A stretch of 64,000 nt of DNA from Plectrocnemia conspersa (GCA_009617715.1 VTFK01000125.1:868001-932000); one strand, 5' to 3'; positions 38,501-52,237 are shown, numbered from the stretch's first letter. Program-made: numbers and translations. Notes: generated from the sequence alone by a model not told the origin.

Positions 38501-39735
38501 GGGGGTTAATCTGCGCAGATTAGGTTTATCAGATTTTCGAAAACTTTCGGAGGAACTAATTAAAAAAGAAAACAACCCGAAATACTACGTTTTAGAAAAT
38601 GTTGGCTAGATTCAAATTTAAATCTAAATAATGTTTTGCAATAAATGTCAAACAATCTGTTTTAAAAATTGGTTCTAAAATGTTTTTGTCTCGACGCGCC
38701 GGATATTTGTCATTTTACATATGCCTATAATAATTTCCGGAACGTATTGATAACGACGCCATTTTGACGACGAGAGGGGGGCGAGGGATGAAGAGAGGTA
38801 ACTGGGGGGGGGGTGCAAAGCTACGTAACAAAGGATTGTCAAATTTTCGGAAATTTTTGTCGAAACAATTAGAAAAAAGAAGATGAACCTAAATACTGCC
38901 TCTAAGAAAATGTTGTTCAGCTTTAAATTAACAATGTAAAAAAATATTTTGGACAAATTGTTTCTTAAATTAATTTTGACTTGCCCCGCTCGAAATTTGT
39001 TAATTCATTACAGATAGGTAAATAACTAATGTCTATAATAATTTTAAAATGTGGTTATATTGACGCCATTTTGTGTATAGAGAGGGGGGTGAAGAGTGAA
39101 GAGAGGGAGGAGATGGAAAAGGGACTACAAATCTGCGTAGCTAAGGATTGCAAAATTTTCGAAAATTTTCTAGATGATCAAATTTGAACAGAAGACAAAC
39201 TTACATACTACGTTATAGAAAATGTTGCTTAACTTTAAATTTAAAATGATTGTTTCTTAATTAATTTTGGCTTGCTCTGCTCGAAAACTATCAAATCAGA
39301 ACAGATAAGCAATTAACCAATGCATATAATAATTTCTGGAATTTAGTGATATGGACGCCATTTTGTAAAGAGAGAGGGGGGCGAAGAGTGAAGAGAGGGA
39401 AGAGTAGAGGTCAGAGGAGGGAAGAGAGGGGAAGGGGTTTCAAGTCTGCGCAGATACGTTTTGTCAGATTTTCAAAAAATTTCGGAGAAGCAAATTAAAA
39501 AATATTTAGCAGCCCTAAACCGGAAGAGCAATTTTACTTGGACCTATAATAATTTCTAGAATGAACTGTTATCGACGCCATTTTGTGGAATAGACGCGGG
39601 GGCGTGGGGTGAAGAGAGGGAAGAGAGGAGCAGACGAAGGGGGAGGTACATATGTGTAACAAAGGGATTATAGATTTTCGAAAAAATTACGCGAAACAAA
39701 TTTAAAATGAAAGCTTGCCAAATATATATGACGAA
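35585..39735. repeat. Complex satellite with two alternating monomer types (A/B)
   Basis: The core GACGCCATTTTG recurs at about 35891, 37265, 37901, 38236, 38448, 38756, 39061, 39355 and 39574, with variants at 35593, 36871 and 37077. Each is followed by a GAGAGGGG-rich stretch of 60-100 bases. A-type monomers have TTGTAAAGAGAGAGG after the core and CTTGCCCCGCCCGAAATCTG before it. B-type have TTGATGACG after it and TCTCGACCCGCCGGATATTTG before it. A and B alternate between 37.26 and 39.06 kb, giving a dimer of about 0.6 kb. Both share AATACTACGTTATAGAAAA and GGCCAGCTTTAAATTT. Block 36110-36660 is inverted (CT-rich, CAAAATGGCGTCG). Open frames here are by-products of the repeat. Confidence 0.85.
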
Positions 39736-39779
39736 ATGTTGGCCAGCTTGAAAGATGAGTGTTAAAAATATTTCACTGT

Positions 39780-41600
39780 ATTTATTTAATTTTAATTATG
39801 TTTTCGCGACATTAAATTTACCCGATTTTTAGTATACTAATACGTTTTCGCGTGATTACGGAACACACTACCGTTCGCGAAACTGTCTCGGGACTGGCGG
39901 GACAATCGAATATAATGATTATAATGATTCGTGGGGTTCGGATCGCGGATTATTTTTTTAAAAAAGACATTTTTCACCAACACCAAGGCTATTAAATTCA
40001 GATTGTCTTATTAAAATTTAAGCAAATAATCTGATATTCTTTAAGTATGCATTATTTTATTGCGTGTAATTTTTTTGTGAAAAAAAGCTGCATATTAGCA
40101 ATAAATGTATGTAAAAATGTTTCGACAGTCTTACAATATGCTACCATATTGAAATATAGTACCATATTGTAACACTGTATATTTTTATAATAAAGCATAC
40201 TGTTTGCAAAATGATTCATTGGATATACATTTGATGTGAGGTGCTTTATATGGCAGGGATATGCGAACATACGGGATAAAATGGAACGAATCAAGCTTAA
40301 TAAAATTTTAGTTTTTTCAATAAACATAACAAATGTTAGTTTATTCGGTACACGATTAGCGATAAATGATCACGATTAGCGTATTGAGTTATAGTAAACC
40401 TTTTTCATATGACGTCATGATGGTCGACGCAGCACAAGGCTGCTGCACCATAGGCGAGTCCAGCTAGACTGAGCCCTGAAAATCGAGACTCGACGATTAT
40501 TGATCCACGCCGGTGACCCGGATGTGCAAACTGGGCATGCGCTAGCCCGGCTAAAAGCTGTAGAAGCGCATCTAGGTACATTGCATTTCAGTGATACCAT
40601 ACTAAAAAAATACACTCGAAAGCAGATTTAAACATTTTTCAACAAAAGTCAAATAAGAGCCGGATTTAGATTAAAATAGGGTCTAGGGTATTCCACTTGA
40701 GAGTCCCTCTATGCCCACCGTTCTAATAAGTAGAGGAAAATGGAGTAAAAGTGTAAATTTAAACAAATGACATATGATGACTCCAACATCAGGGGTCGAA
40801 GCGTCGAGAAACTAAATTTGAGTAAAAAAACGCGATACGCAAGCCATAACATCTCAAAAAACTAAGTTTTATGTTGAATTTGAAGACTTTATCGAAAGAC
40901 GTTTATTAGTTGTGGATTAACTTATTTATATGAACAATCATTTTCTACCACCCCAATAGAGACATTTAAATAATGATTCATGTACTATCAATTGTAATTT
41001 AAAAATTCCGTCCGATAAAGACCACAAAAATGAAGTAAATTTCGGTTTATAAAAATTATTTTGATTTTTATATTATTTTAATATCAATAATAAAACATGT
41101 TTGCCTATCTTCTCAAAAAAAAATATAGACCATACAAAAAAATACTAAGATAGCGGATTAGATTGAGTAACGAACTCAGTCGAGATATACTATACAAAAG
41201 TAATTTTAGGACAAATTTATGTACCACAAGGTGTAAAAAAATTTTTAATTGATATTTTATTTTAATTTTAAAACGTTTTTCACATCTTCACTTCACTTCT
41301 CATTTTATTTTATACACATATGAGCTATGCTTATTAAAGTATACCGATGTAAGAATATTACAAACGACTTAACAAATACATTTTGAGAGATAATGGACTA
41401 CAAATTTAATTAACTATAAATATAATATTAAAGGTTTTATTATTGAGTGATCAGAGTATTGGTTAAGTTTAGCTTTTATTATTTTAGATTGTGCTCAATT
41501 TTTCTTATTCCTCGAGAATAGTTTAATCAGATAACTAATTAATGTTTAACCAATGTTTTCCCTTAAAACATCTACATATTAAATATTTTGTGACAAATTA
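39780..41600. other. Intergenic DNA with one coding-like G+C-rich patch
   Basis: Mostly AT-rich. CGCG-containing motifs occur at 39800-39890 (TTTTCGCG twice, TTCGCGAAAC). At 40410-40620 a G+C-richer stretch reads on the plus strand as IHAGDPDVQTGHALARLKAV and AHLGTLHFSDTILKKY, with a stop just upstream. It looks like an old coding or retroelement fragment that I cannot name. Nothing else is supported. Confidence 0.3.
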
Positions 41601-41609
41601 TAATTTTCG

Positions 41610-44600
41610 TTACAAAGCCAGACAATCAGCGGTATGACAACACCGTGCGTAATGTATTGATTCAATGCTTCTTTTGTGTGCAGGTACATAGAAGAGGTAC
41701 AAACAGCTGGTAAATCAATACAGCTGCATTTGGCCAAGATACCGCCAGAACCGACCAAATACTATTAGTCTAGACCTTTCTATTTTGTTGATTTAATTTT
41801 AAAAGCGAGTTGTTTAATATCTATGACAATTTATAATTAAAAAGACAATATCAAATGTGTAAAAAAATTATAAATTTTTCCAGAAATTTACAAAATCTTA
41901 ATTCAAGATTTATAAAAAGGATATCTTACAAAAAAAATCCATGCTTAGTGCCACCTGATTTTATTAACAATAACCTTTGTGTCTACATTTTTCTCAACTC
42001 CTTGACTGATAATATCAGTTTACCTTTTATTTATTAATTGATAATAACCATAATATTTTGGGAGTGCGTCATGATTGTCTTAATAAATATTATTTACACA
42101 ATTATACATACACATTTGAATAATTTTGCCAAATATGCTTAAATTTAAACATATCCAGCGATGAATAAAGGGCAGGGCAGGAGGGGTCGATGTTACAAGG
42201 CTCGTGATAGTAAAAGACCTTAATTTGCGAGGCCCAAAAATATACATCATTTGTACACAATTATTTTATAAATTCTATTGTAATTTTATAAAATAATACA
42301 CAACAATTTACGTATTTCTTAACTTTTTATTTAGGGGGAAAGGTTGCCGCAATTAATGGTGTTAGGACCATATAGCACATGTTAAATGGTCTAGCACCGT
42401 GCATTCTACAGCTGCTAAATCAATACTAGCTGCATTTGGCCAAATTACCGTAAAAACAGACCAAATACTATTAGTCAAGACCTTTCTTTGTTGTTGATTT
42501 AGTTTTAAAAGCGGGTTGTTTAATATCTATGACAATTAATAATTAAAAAGACAATATCAAATGTGTGGAAAAATGATAAATTTTGCCAAAAATTTACAAA
42601 ATCTAAATTATTTTATAAAATAATACACAACAATTACTAAAAATAAAAAATTATCGTATTATTTCACTTTCAATTTACGGGAAAAGATGGCTGTAATGCT
42701 TAGGTTAAGACCATTTAGCAGAAAGCAAAAAAAGTCCCACATGGGAGAAAAGAATTTAAATAGGAGGACGCAAAACAACTATTAACATATCTTTATAATC
42801 AATAAACATACATTGATTTTAATCTCATTTATTTGAAGTATGATACGTCTATTAAACTTAATTCATTATTAAGTTATATACAACATTATCACCCGTGCAA
42901 TTATTTAAAGTAGGTATCGTCTGCAAACAGGTGTATTCTACGTGTTCATTTACATAATATTATTTATAGCGTTAATACATATTCAAAACAATAATATCCC
43001 TAATTTAGACCCCTGTGGTAAACCGTGAGATATTGGAAATTACGTATTTCATGTAAAGTTTTATTTTTATTCTTTTAAATTTTAGTAAATTCTTCTTATT
43101 CCTTAAGCAAAGTTTCGTCAGATCATCACAACTACATATTAAATATTTGTTGAAAAATTATAATTTTCGTTTTAAAGCTAGACAATCAGCGGCATGACAA
43201 CACCGTGCGTAATATAATGTACTGATTCAATGCCTCTTTTATGTGCAGGTACACATAGGTGCTAAATCAATACTAGCTGCATTTGGCCAAGATACCGTCA
43301 CGACCGAGCAAATACTAATAGTCTAGACCTTTCTTTGTTGTTGATTTAATTTTAAACGCGAGTTGTTTAATATCTATGACAATTTATAATTAAAAAGACA
43401 ATATCAAATGTGTGGAAAAATAATAAATTTAGCCGGAAATTTACAAAATCATAATCTAAGATGTCTAAATAAGATATTTTATAGTAAAATCTATACTTAT
43501 TGCTACCTGATTTTATTAACATAAACTTTTTTAATAATACTACCGATTATTAATAGATTTTTATTGTAATGTCATCTAAATTATGCCATTTGCTACTATA
43601 GCACTCAAATCCTCATCTAGTTTATCGTTGATAATACTAGAACAAATTGTACCCGAGTGTCCAAATTGCCCTCAACTAATAATATCAGTTCACTTTTTAT
43701 TTATTAATTGATAATATTGAGAGTGCGTAATGATTGTCGTAATAAATAATATGTACATAATAACACATATGTATAAATTCGACACATATACTTAAATTTA
43801 AACATATACAGCGATTAATAAAGGGCGGGATAGGAGGGGTCGATGTTACAAGGCTCGTGATAGTGGAAGATCTTAATTTGCGAGGCCCGAAAAAATACAT
43901 AATTTTTACACAACCATTTTATAATTTTATAAAATAATACACAACAATTAACCTATTATTTAACTTTTATTTAGGGAAAAAGATGGCCGCACCGAATGGT
44001 GTTAGGACCATATACCAGGTGTTATATGGTCCTAGCTCCATGCATCGTACAGCTGCTAAATCAATACCAGCTGCATTTGGCCAAGATACCGTCCCGACCG
44101 ACCAAATACTAATAGTCTAGACTTATCTTTGCTGTCGATTTAATTTTTAAAGCTGGTTGTTTAATATTTATGACAATTTATAATTAAAAATACAATTTAA
44201 AATCAATAGAAAAATGATAAATTACACCGAAAATTTACAAAATCATAACTTAATAAGTCCAAATAGAATATCTTATAAGAAAACCTATACTTAGTACTAT
44301 TTGATTTTATTAACTTAAGCTTTTTCACTAATATTATCGATTAATAGTTGATTTTTATTATAATGTCATCTAAATTTCGCCATCTACGACTAAAGCACTC
44401 AAATCCTTTTCCAGTTTATCATTAATAACGCTAGAAAAAATAGTCCTTGAGTGTCCAAATTGTCCTCAACTGTACTCAACTTGTTAATATCAGTTAACCT
44501 TTCATATACATTTTAGTAAATTTTCCATATTCAACGAACATACATTTATCAGATCATGAAATAATGTTTGCGCTTAAAACAGCTACATATTAAATATTTT

Positions 44601-45560
44601 GTGAACAATTGTTTATAAATATTTTTTTTTTAAATTGTTGTGCAAATTATATATTTTTAGAGGCTTGCAAATTAAGGCTCTTTGCTATCACAAACTTTGA
44701 AACTTTCATAATGATTTTTTAAATTTCCGAAAATATATATCATTTCTCCACACATTTAAAATTGTATTTTAATTATAAATTGTCATACATATTAAACAAT
44801 TAGCTTTAAAATTAAATCTACAACAAAGAAGTATAGACTATTAGTATTTGGTCGGTCGCAACGATATTTTGGCCAAATGCAGCTTGTATTGAGTTAGCAT
44901 CTGTTTGTACCTACATAAGAGTCATTAAATCAATACATTATAACACGCAAGGTGTTGCCATGCCGTTGATTGTCTAGCTTTTAATTGAAAATCATAATTT
45001 TACGCAAATAATTTAATATGTAGCTGTTTGATAATGATCTAATTAGTTGCATAAATGATAATGTTAAAGAAGTTGTATATAACTTAATAATAAATTAAAT
45101 ATAATAGAAATATCGTATCTAAACAAAATAAGAATTAACCTGAATGTATATTTATTGATTATAAAGATATATTAATTGTTTTTTTGCGCCCTCCTATTTA
45201 AATTCTTTTCTCCCACTTGCGAAATGTTCGCTTTCTACATGGTCCTAACACCAAGCATTACGAAATCTTGTCACCCTATTATAAAGTGAAATATTACAAT
45301 AATTTATTATTTCATTAAATTGTTGTGTATTATTCAATAGAATATTTTATAATATTATTTTAAAAAGTTGTTAACAAATTATACATTTTTGTCGGTCTTT
45401 GCAAGTTTTATTATCAAGGGGCTGGTTTTAAGCCTTTAACCATCACGAAGTTTTATTATCAAGGGGCTGGAGGAAATTCTTTTCTCCCACTTGCGACCTG
45501 TTCGCCTTTTGCTACATGGTCCTAACATAATGTCATCTTTTCTCCTAAATATAAAATGCC
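41610..45560. repeat. Repeat cluster of ~0.7-0.85 kb units with inverted end copies
   Basis: The anchor GCTGCATTTGGCCAAGATAC recurs at about 41726, 42430, 43277 and 44071 on the plus strand and inverted near 44862. Surrounding blocks repeat in the same order: GACAATCAGCGG.ATGACAAC, then the anchor, TCTAGACCTTTCTTTG, ATCTATGACAATTTATAATT, ACAAGGCTCGTGATAGT with TTTGCGAGGCCC, and GGTGTTAGGACCATAT. The right part (44.6-45.4 kb) carries these blocks reversed. A direct repeat AGTTTTATTATCAAGGGGCT occurs twice at 45424-45470. No protein domain was recognised in the unit. Confidence 0.8.
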
Positions 45561-45645
45561 CCCTCCAGACAATGTAGCTATATTCGAGAGCACTACGAAC
45601 CAAAGTATTGTACAGAGCGCGAATTGTAGATAAATTATTAAAGTA
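45555..45645 (-). pseudogene. LINE reverse transcriptase scrap
   Basis: Minus-strand frame reads STIRALYNTLVRSALEYSYI followed by VWRG, resembling the L-Y-x-x-L-V-R-S-x-L-E-Y-x-x-x-V-W segment near the end of jockey/CR1 RT domains. It is about 30 codons with nothing recognisable on either side. Confidence 0.5.
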
Positions 45646-45649
45646 ATGT

Positions 45650-48600
45650 GTTACGATTTTTTTATATTTTGGTAATATAGGTACTAAATCTTCATCACTA
45701 CATGTAAGCTATGGAAATATTTGTACATAAAACACTTCCATTTAATAGAGAAGCGAAGTTCTATCGTGATGGTGGTCCGAGTCATAGACACCGGTAGAGA
45801 GTTATCGGCGTCTTTCTTACTGTCTGCGGTATAGAAAAGTTATTATTTTAGAAAATATGTTATGGTAATGTTTGCAATGAACTCCATTAAGGATAGTCTT
45901 AAATGAAGTTTGCCACACTATATTAATTCCAACAATTCTTAATTTTTTCAGCACATATGTTCTTTATAGTGTTGAAGATAATAATGCAAAGGGCCATCAT
46001 ATATAATAGAATAAGTACATATGTTTATTCCAGTTAGTTATTTGCAGTTCTGTAAAATAAATGTTTTTTCATTAAAAATACCATTTTATTGTCTTAAAAT
46101 ACATGTATTTTAATATTAATAAATGTGCATAAATAATACTATATAAATCACAAATCTATTGTAAATCTAAATTTTCACAAAGAATCACTGTGACCCAGTC
46201 AATTACAAAAATACATTTTTTTAATAATAGGGTTGTTTATTTAATTAATAAATTAAAGTACAAGAAAGATGGCGAAGCTATTAGCACATCATAAATGCTA
46301 TAATTTTAAGGCATGTTTTCATTGGGTTGGTAATTATATTTGATCTTGTCAGAAACTAAATTAAACAATCAGTAATTTTAATATCAGTTTTTAAATTATT
46401 TTTCAGTTTTAACCAACGAAACATAATTATTAGAATTCATTAATTACTAACTGTTTTCCAGTTCAAAAGTTACTGGCTATATATTAATAATAAAACTGGC
46501 CATTTCATTTAAAATTTATTGACCGTTTATTCTTTAAAAACAAACTGACTTATTTGTTGCTAAAATTTAACAATTATTCACAGTAGATAAAATGCTTTTA
46601 ACAATCTTATATGTTAACATTATTGTACCAGAGAAGACAATTGAAAACTATACCCTAGTTTGAGTGTATGCAGCTAAAAATACAATTATTTCAAAATCAT
46701 ATAAATAAAAACAACATTTAGAAAAAAACATTTCTGTTTATGTACATCCATATTACGTAATACAAAATTGACTATTACTATGTAATTTATAGTAACTATT
46801 ACATACTTATACTAAAAACTCATAATTTCATTTAACAAATTGACTAAATACAAAGTTATGTTATACAGCTATCGAACAATTACGTAATAAAATATTTATT
46901 TATTTACTTGTATGTATATATAGAATTATATTTCATTATTTCACAGTTTGGCTCGGTGTCGAATGTTTGTATAAATATTATTATTTTCGATTATAATTCA
47001 GTTAATATAAAGAGATAACAACTAAATGCTTCTCTCACTATGTGTCCATTTCTGTCTAAATTGTGTTTCATATAAAATTAACATGTATTTGTTCACGGAA
47101 ACAATAAAAATAGTTATATTTGCTATGCTAAAATCACATTTTATTGCTTATGCATAGAGGCCGTTACTTGTACGTGTATTTTTTTATTAAAGCACTTTCA
47201 TTCAATAAATAAAAATAATCTATATCAGGGACTTTCATTACATATGCCAAGCGGTTTTGTAATTAAAATGATTATGTTAGAGAGAACTGCTGGTCTAAAC
47301 TAATAAACTATAATTCGGATAGATCATTTAAGAATAAAGCGTACAACAATAAACATACAGAGTAATCATAAAATTCACTTCAAGACCTTATATTATACGT
47401 AAAATAGAATAGGAAGCCATTAGTATTGTAATTAATTCCCTAGTCTCCTCATAAAGAAACGGTTTAATGAAGCTATTACTTATTTTTTGTAAAAATGAAA
47501 AGTCAAATAAACATAATATGAAAATGAAAATGTATAATCTAGTTAGAAAAGCTAATTGGTATAATAATTTTTAAATATACTCGGACAAATTTGCAGTAGT
47601 TAAATACTATGCAACAAAATAATACAGAAAAAAATATCTGATATCCACATATATAATACTTAAACTGGTATTGTGCTTATTGAAAATTCAATTGAGTATA
47701 TAAAAGTAGTACGTATAAATTTACAAAAACATATTACATATCATAGAACACATAATTCATAAAACACTATTTTAATACTAAATGTAAATAATAACCATTA
47801 TGTTTATTGAAAAATCAATAGAAAATTTTACATAAATTAACCGACTGAATTACAAATATTTTCCGATTTATATAAGATATGTATAATAATAATATTAAAA
47901 TTTCAATATAACGGATAATTATTATTACAATTCTAAAAAATACTATTTAACTAAGACTCGAACAATATTTCTGGGTTATTTATATATTAGTTGAATAATG
48001 ATACGCATAAGTTGCTTGCATAAACATTGACTGCGTATAAACTACTTGCATAAACATCATATTCAAATTAATCTGAAGTTATGTTAGTTTTACATTATCG
48101 TTAAACAAGAATTGAACTCTATAGTTGTATGATAATCTACAACAAACAACTGCAAACTGCTGGAAAGTTTGCAGAAAGTCATAGTAATCTAGGGTAAATA
48201 CTTTTTAAATGTGTACAACTATATTACAAATCAAACATTAATATTTTTAATTCATGCGGATTTGATAATTGTATGTTTTTATTATATACATGGGCGTTAT
48301 AATTTGGCACATAAAGTATAAAATCTTCGTATGTTGTGCAAAATTTAAATCAGTAGTGTCCCTACATTAATTTAAGAGCTATAATAGGATGTTACGTACA
48401 TTTGTGCACATATTTTTAAATAAATAAATCAAAAAACAACATATTAACAAAAAATAGGGCTGATCATTTATCCACTTTTAAAACGAAATCCTTACTTTTG
48501 TCTTGATGTATAGTAAAAAAAGCAATATTTATGATAAGGTTTAATATGATCTGCTTCTAATACTACAAATACTCAATTATTGTCATCAAGTTTTTTTTTG

Positions 48601-48660
48601 ATTCTAAAATAACTTGTTGAAAATATTTGAGACCACATTTACTCAATTAGAAATGAAAAT
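45650..48660. other. Very AT-rich intergenic DNA / ABHD13 3' UTR zone
   Basis: About 3 kb without any supported exon. The part next to 48668 should include the ABHD13 3' UTR and poly(A) site, but many AT-rich hexamers prevent choosing one. Confidence 0.4.
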
Positions 48661-48667
48661 TAATTGA

Positions 48668-51600
48668 TTAAACTTGTAGTATGTCGGTGGTTATTGGTAG
48701 TTTATTACGTGGCGGTGCCTCTTGGAGAAAGCTCTTTAATATTTCATAGTAGCCACGGCACGTCCATGTGTCATTGTGGCTACCGGTAGGCACTCTTGCT
48801 AATCTTTTATAGGATGCACTGCAATAAGCGTGCAAAGTTTCGCCCATTAGTGGCGGAACAAAAGCGTCAGCTTGTCCGCACACGAAAAGACTAGGAACTG
48901 CCACCTGCTTCACTTTCTTCAGCGACATGAACTGAAAACAACAAGAAGTTAGGTTAAAACAACTGTGAAATAATTTTAAAACATGTTAAGGGTTACAAAT
49001 CTTATCAAGAGTCAGTTGAGTATGCTTTTAAGATTAAGTTCATTAACCAGTTTGATCCTGTTTAAAAATATCAACTAATCAAAAAATTTAAAAATTCTAG
49101 AGAAGAAATAACTATATTAAAAAACGTTTATTAACACTTAACCGGAGAGTAAGGAAGTTTCTACCTATTACGTTTGCTGATGGTAATCCATGAAACGGGT
49201 AAAATCTACCTTTTTTGCCTTCTGATGTTTAAAGGCGGGTACTGTAGTATCTACCCACAAAAACTAAAGCTAATTGAGTTGGCATCTATGACATGAATGT
49301 TTGTAATACATGAAAAAAAATATTTTTTTAAGTACTACTTAATTTCTTTAAATAATTGTTCAAAAGGCAAAGACGCATTCCAATTGTGGTACTCATATAT
49401 ATGAGTACCACAATAAGAATGACATATTAAAATAGGTTAACTTCAAGTTTCCATGTGTTATTTTTATTTATGACCATCTATTATTTTTATTCTGACCGTT
49501 TATTATATTTATTCCAACCGTTTATTATTTTTATTCTGACCATTTAATATCTATTCTGACAATAGTCGTAAAATATTCTGACTAAGATTTGATTTTTATT
49601 CTGATCCAAAGTTGATTTAAATTCTGATTATTAAATTTTACGCGTTTATATTATATAATCTGTATTTTAACATATGGTCAGCATAATAGTACATGGTCAT
49701 TATCAAAGTATTTTAGGACCAACTTATTTGGTTGGCCTCGCAACATTGATAGATGTCGACACAAGCGAAGTGTGCTATTTTTTTATTTTATTTGTACTAT
49801 ATTTTTATTCTGACCCAAAGTTGATTTAAATTCTGACTATTTAATTTGTCGCCTTTAACACATTACGGTCCGCTATTTTCGCGAAATTTTAAATGTTTTG
49901 ACAAAGTGTAACTATTATCAAAATAATTATAGATATATATTTATTACCAACTCTAGATAAAAGCTTAAATCTTCTTTACGTTCACACAATATTTTTACAA
50001 GTTTAAGTTCAATTATTAGTAATCCTGGAAAAAAAACAAAGACTGACTATAAAATTTTGCTAACACGCGAAAACGTAATGTGTTAATTCAACCCACATCA
50101 TTTATAACATATTTTTTTAAATATACGAGTTATTTTAAAGTATATTCTTTTATCAAAACTTTTCGTAGAAAATTATCTAAAATATATTTAAAAAAAGCAT
50201 GAAATTTTATATATTGTACACATATCGTAATACCTTATATTTGTGACAGAAATATTGTTGTATTGTATACTTGGGTAAAATCTAACTATACGTAATTTAA
50301 AAAAATACTAACCTTGTTTTTGTAACAAAGCAATGGCACAATATTGAGTACCCTCCAGCCGAGCAGATTCTTGGCCATATCCGGAATACTAGTGAATGTA
50401 TTTTCTACTATCATACACCATATTTTTTTAGCATACTCGTTCTGTGATAACAGATCGATGGCCACAGCGCCGCCTAATAAAAATCAATCGAGTTCGAATT
50501 AGCTTTAATATGCATGTTATAATGTATAAAATATTGATGATTTACCGAGTGATCGGCCAAACACAACTATGTGATCAAGATCGATGTCAGCTCTTGTATG
50601 TAGATAATCAATAGCTGCTTTTGCATCCATGCACAACCCGGATTCGGATGGAGCACCTTCTGAGAGACCATAGCCCCTGTACTCCACCATCAGCACATTA
50701 CATGTGAGATTATGGTACAATCCTGCACTATTTTGCAGTCTGAAAAGATATTAAAATGTTAAATAAACATATTTTGAAGCAAGGTCTTTTATTTAATTTA
50801 TTTCAAAAAATTACAGTATATAAAAACATATATCAATGTTACTCAAGAAGAATTTTACTATCATACGAGATATATCAAATAAACATTTTGAGTCAAATGC
50901 TTAAAATATAGATTAAAGCTAAGCATGCGATAAATTAAACTCTTCTGACACTGATTTAAAATTGTAAGATTTAGTAATGAGCTTGATGGCAAATAATAAC
51001 TTACGAAGACACTATTACATTATTAATAATGTAAAATCGCAGTGTTTTAATTAAGTTATTATTTCTTTAGAATGGCCAGATTTGGTGGCATAATTTTTAA
51101 TTATTTTATCAGGTATAAAAAAATAGTAAGATTTTAATCAATTTGTGGAGAGCAACAATTGACAACCGGTGTCACTGAAATCTTTGAAATATCATATTGA
51201 TGAAAATAATTCTGGCAGAATAAATCGATCCTTCATTCATGTGCACATGTGTTAATCACGCGTGTTCAATAAAAATATAGAAACGCTAAATTGTGGGAGT
51301 CCCATGAGAACAAAGCGATCAACAATAAATATTTTTCTGTGTAAAATTAAATAAAAAGTTACTAATATTTTTTTATACTAACCTATGTCCCATATTTCCA
51401 GCATTACCATGAAAAAATACAATGGTAGGCACTTTGTCGCTGTTTACCAACTGATGTATGAAGAACATGTGTAAAAAAGTGCCATCTTTGCTTGTATAGC
51501 GTATGTTCTCGTACGGCAAGTTGAAACCGCTAGGACGCGGTACAAACAAGCGAGAGTGTGACGGTAAGCTCGGGTGATAAACCAAATGGTCTTCGGCATA

Positions 51601-52237
51601 ATATAGTATCACTGAAATCAAATTTTAGAGCATTGTAACTTAAGTATAAAAAATGGGTACTTTTTAAATGTATTTTAACACAAATAAATTAAAAGCTAAA
51701 TCTGATAAGAGTGGCTGAGAATCCAAATACATTTCAGTGTTTGTAGAGATGCAAAAATTTTGGAAAACTATGGATTATAGATGTGTCAAAGGAAACCCTG
51801 AAATACAAATTTAAAATATACATGTGACAAAGCAAAGTCGATTCTTTTACTGGAATAATACAATTTTTAATTTTTCAAATAATTAAAAAAAAAAGTTTTT
51901 TAGTATCAATTATTTTAATTTCTATTATTAAATATTTTTGATCTCTACTTTTTTTCATTTTAATTAACACATGTAATTTCTTGTGTTCTCAGCCTTCTAT
52001 GTAGGTATAAAAAATCCACATTTAGCAAAAATTCAACATTTAAAATACACAAAAATAATATATTTAATATAAAATATGCTAACCTAAAAGCGAAACAATC
52101 AACGCCGCCAATGCGGCTATACCGCTGTAAAAGAAATAAATAAAGATGCACATAATCGCTGTAACGATTGAGGAGCGCCATAATCGTATTGTGATTACTA
52201 GTAAAACATGAAAGATTTTCAAGTCTCCCAGTGACAT
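48668..52237 (-). CDS. ABHD13: ABHD13 (alpha/beta hydrolase, Bem46-like), membrane-anchored
   Basis: Exons 52084-52237 (ATG at 52235-52237), 51383-51611, 50546-50739, 50313-50473 and 48668-48931 (TAA at 48668-48670) join in phase: 1002 bases, 333 residues, close to the 337 of human ABHD13. An N-terminal hydrophobic anchor (about residues 25-55) precedes the hydrolase fold. Motifs: oxyanion region FFHGNAGNMGHR, nucleophile Ser191 in GRSLGG (split by an intron after G193's first base), Asp268 in CGQADAFVPP and His298 in GSHNDTW. The triad is complete and at family positions, so the enzyme should be active; its substrate is not established from sequence. A splice acceptor at 52285-52287 shows that an upstream 5' UTR exon exists. 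Confidence 0.95.
49320..49690 (-). repeat. Dispersed repeat with GGTCAGAAT minisatellite, copy 2
   Basis: Located in the ABHD13 intron 48932-50312 and inverted relative to 11950-12345. The plus strand shows TTATTTTTATTCTGACC units at about 49462-49620 and the tail AATTGTTCAAAAGGCAAAGA plus TGAGTACCACAATAAGAATG. An extra palindrome-like duplication (TGTGGTACTCATATATATGAGTACCACA) interrupts the tail here. A further piece of the same family (TTCTGACCCAAAGTTGATTT) lies at about 49805-49850. Confidence 0.75.
49859..50082. mobile_element. TTAA-flanked MITE (piggyBac-like)
   Basis: A 224-bp element with TTAA at 49855-49858 and 50083-50086. Its left end is CACATTACGGTCCGCTATTT followed by TCGCG; the right end read inverted is CACATTACGTTTTCGCG. 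TTAA target sites suggest mobilisation by a piggyBac-type transposase. It lies in the ABHD13 intron 48932-50312. A diverged relative is at 18000-18205. Confidence 0.7.

Noticed and set aside
36116..38956. ORFs of 60-109 codons in the satellite
   Set aside because: Pro/Ser-rich or basic frames arise from the CT/GA tracts and recur with each repeat unit.
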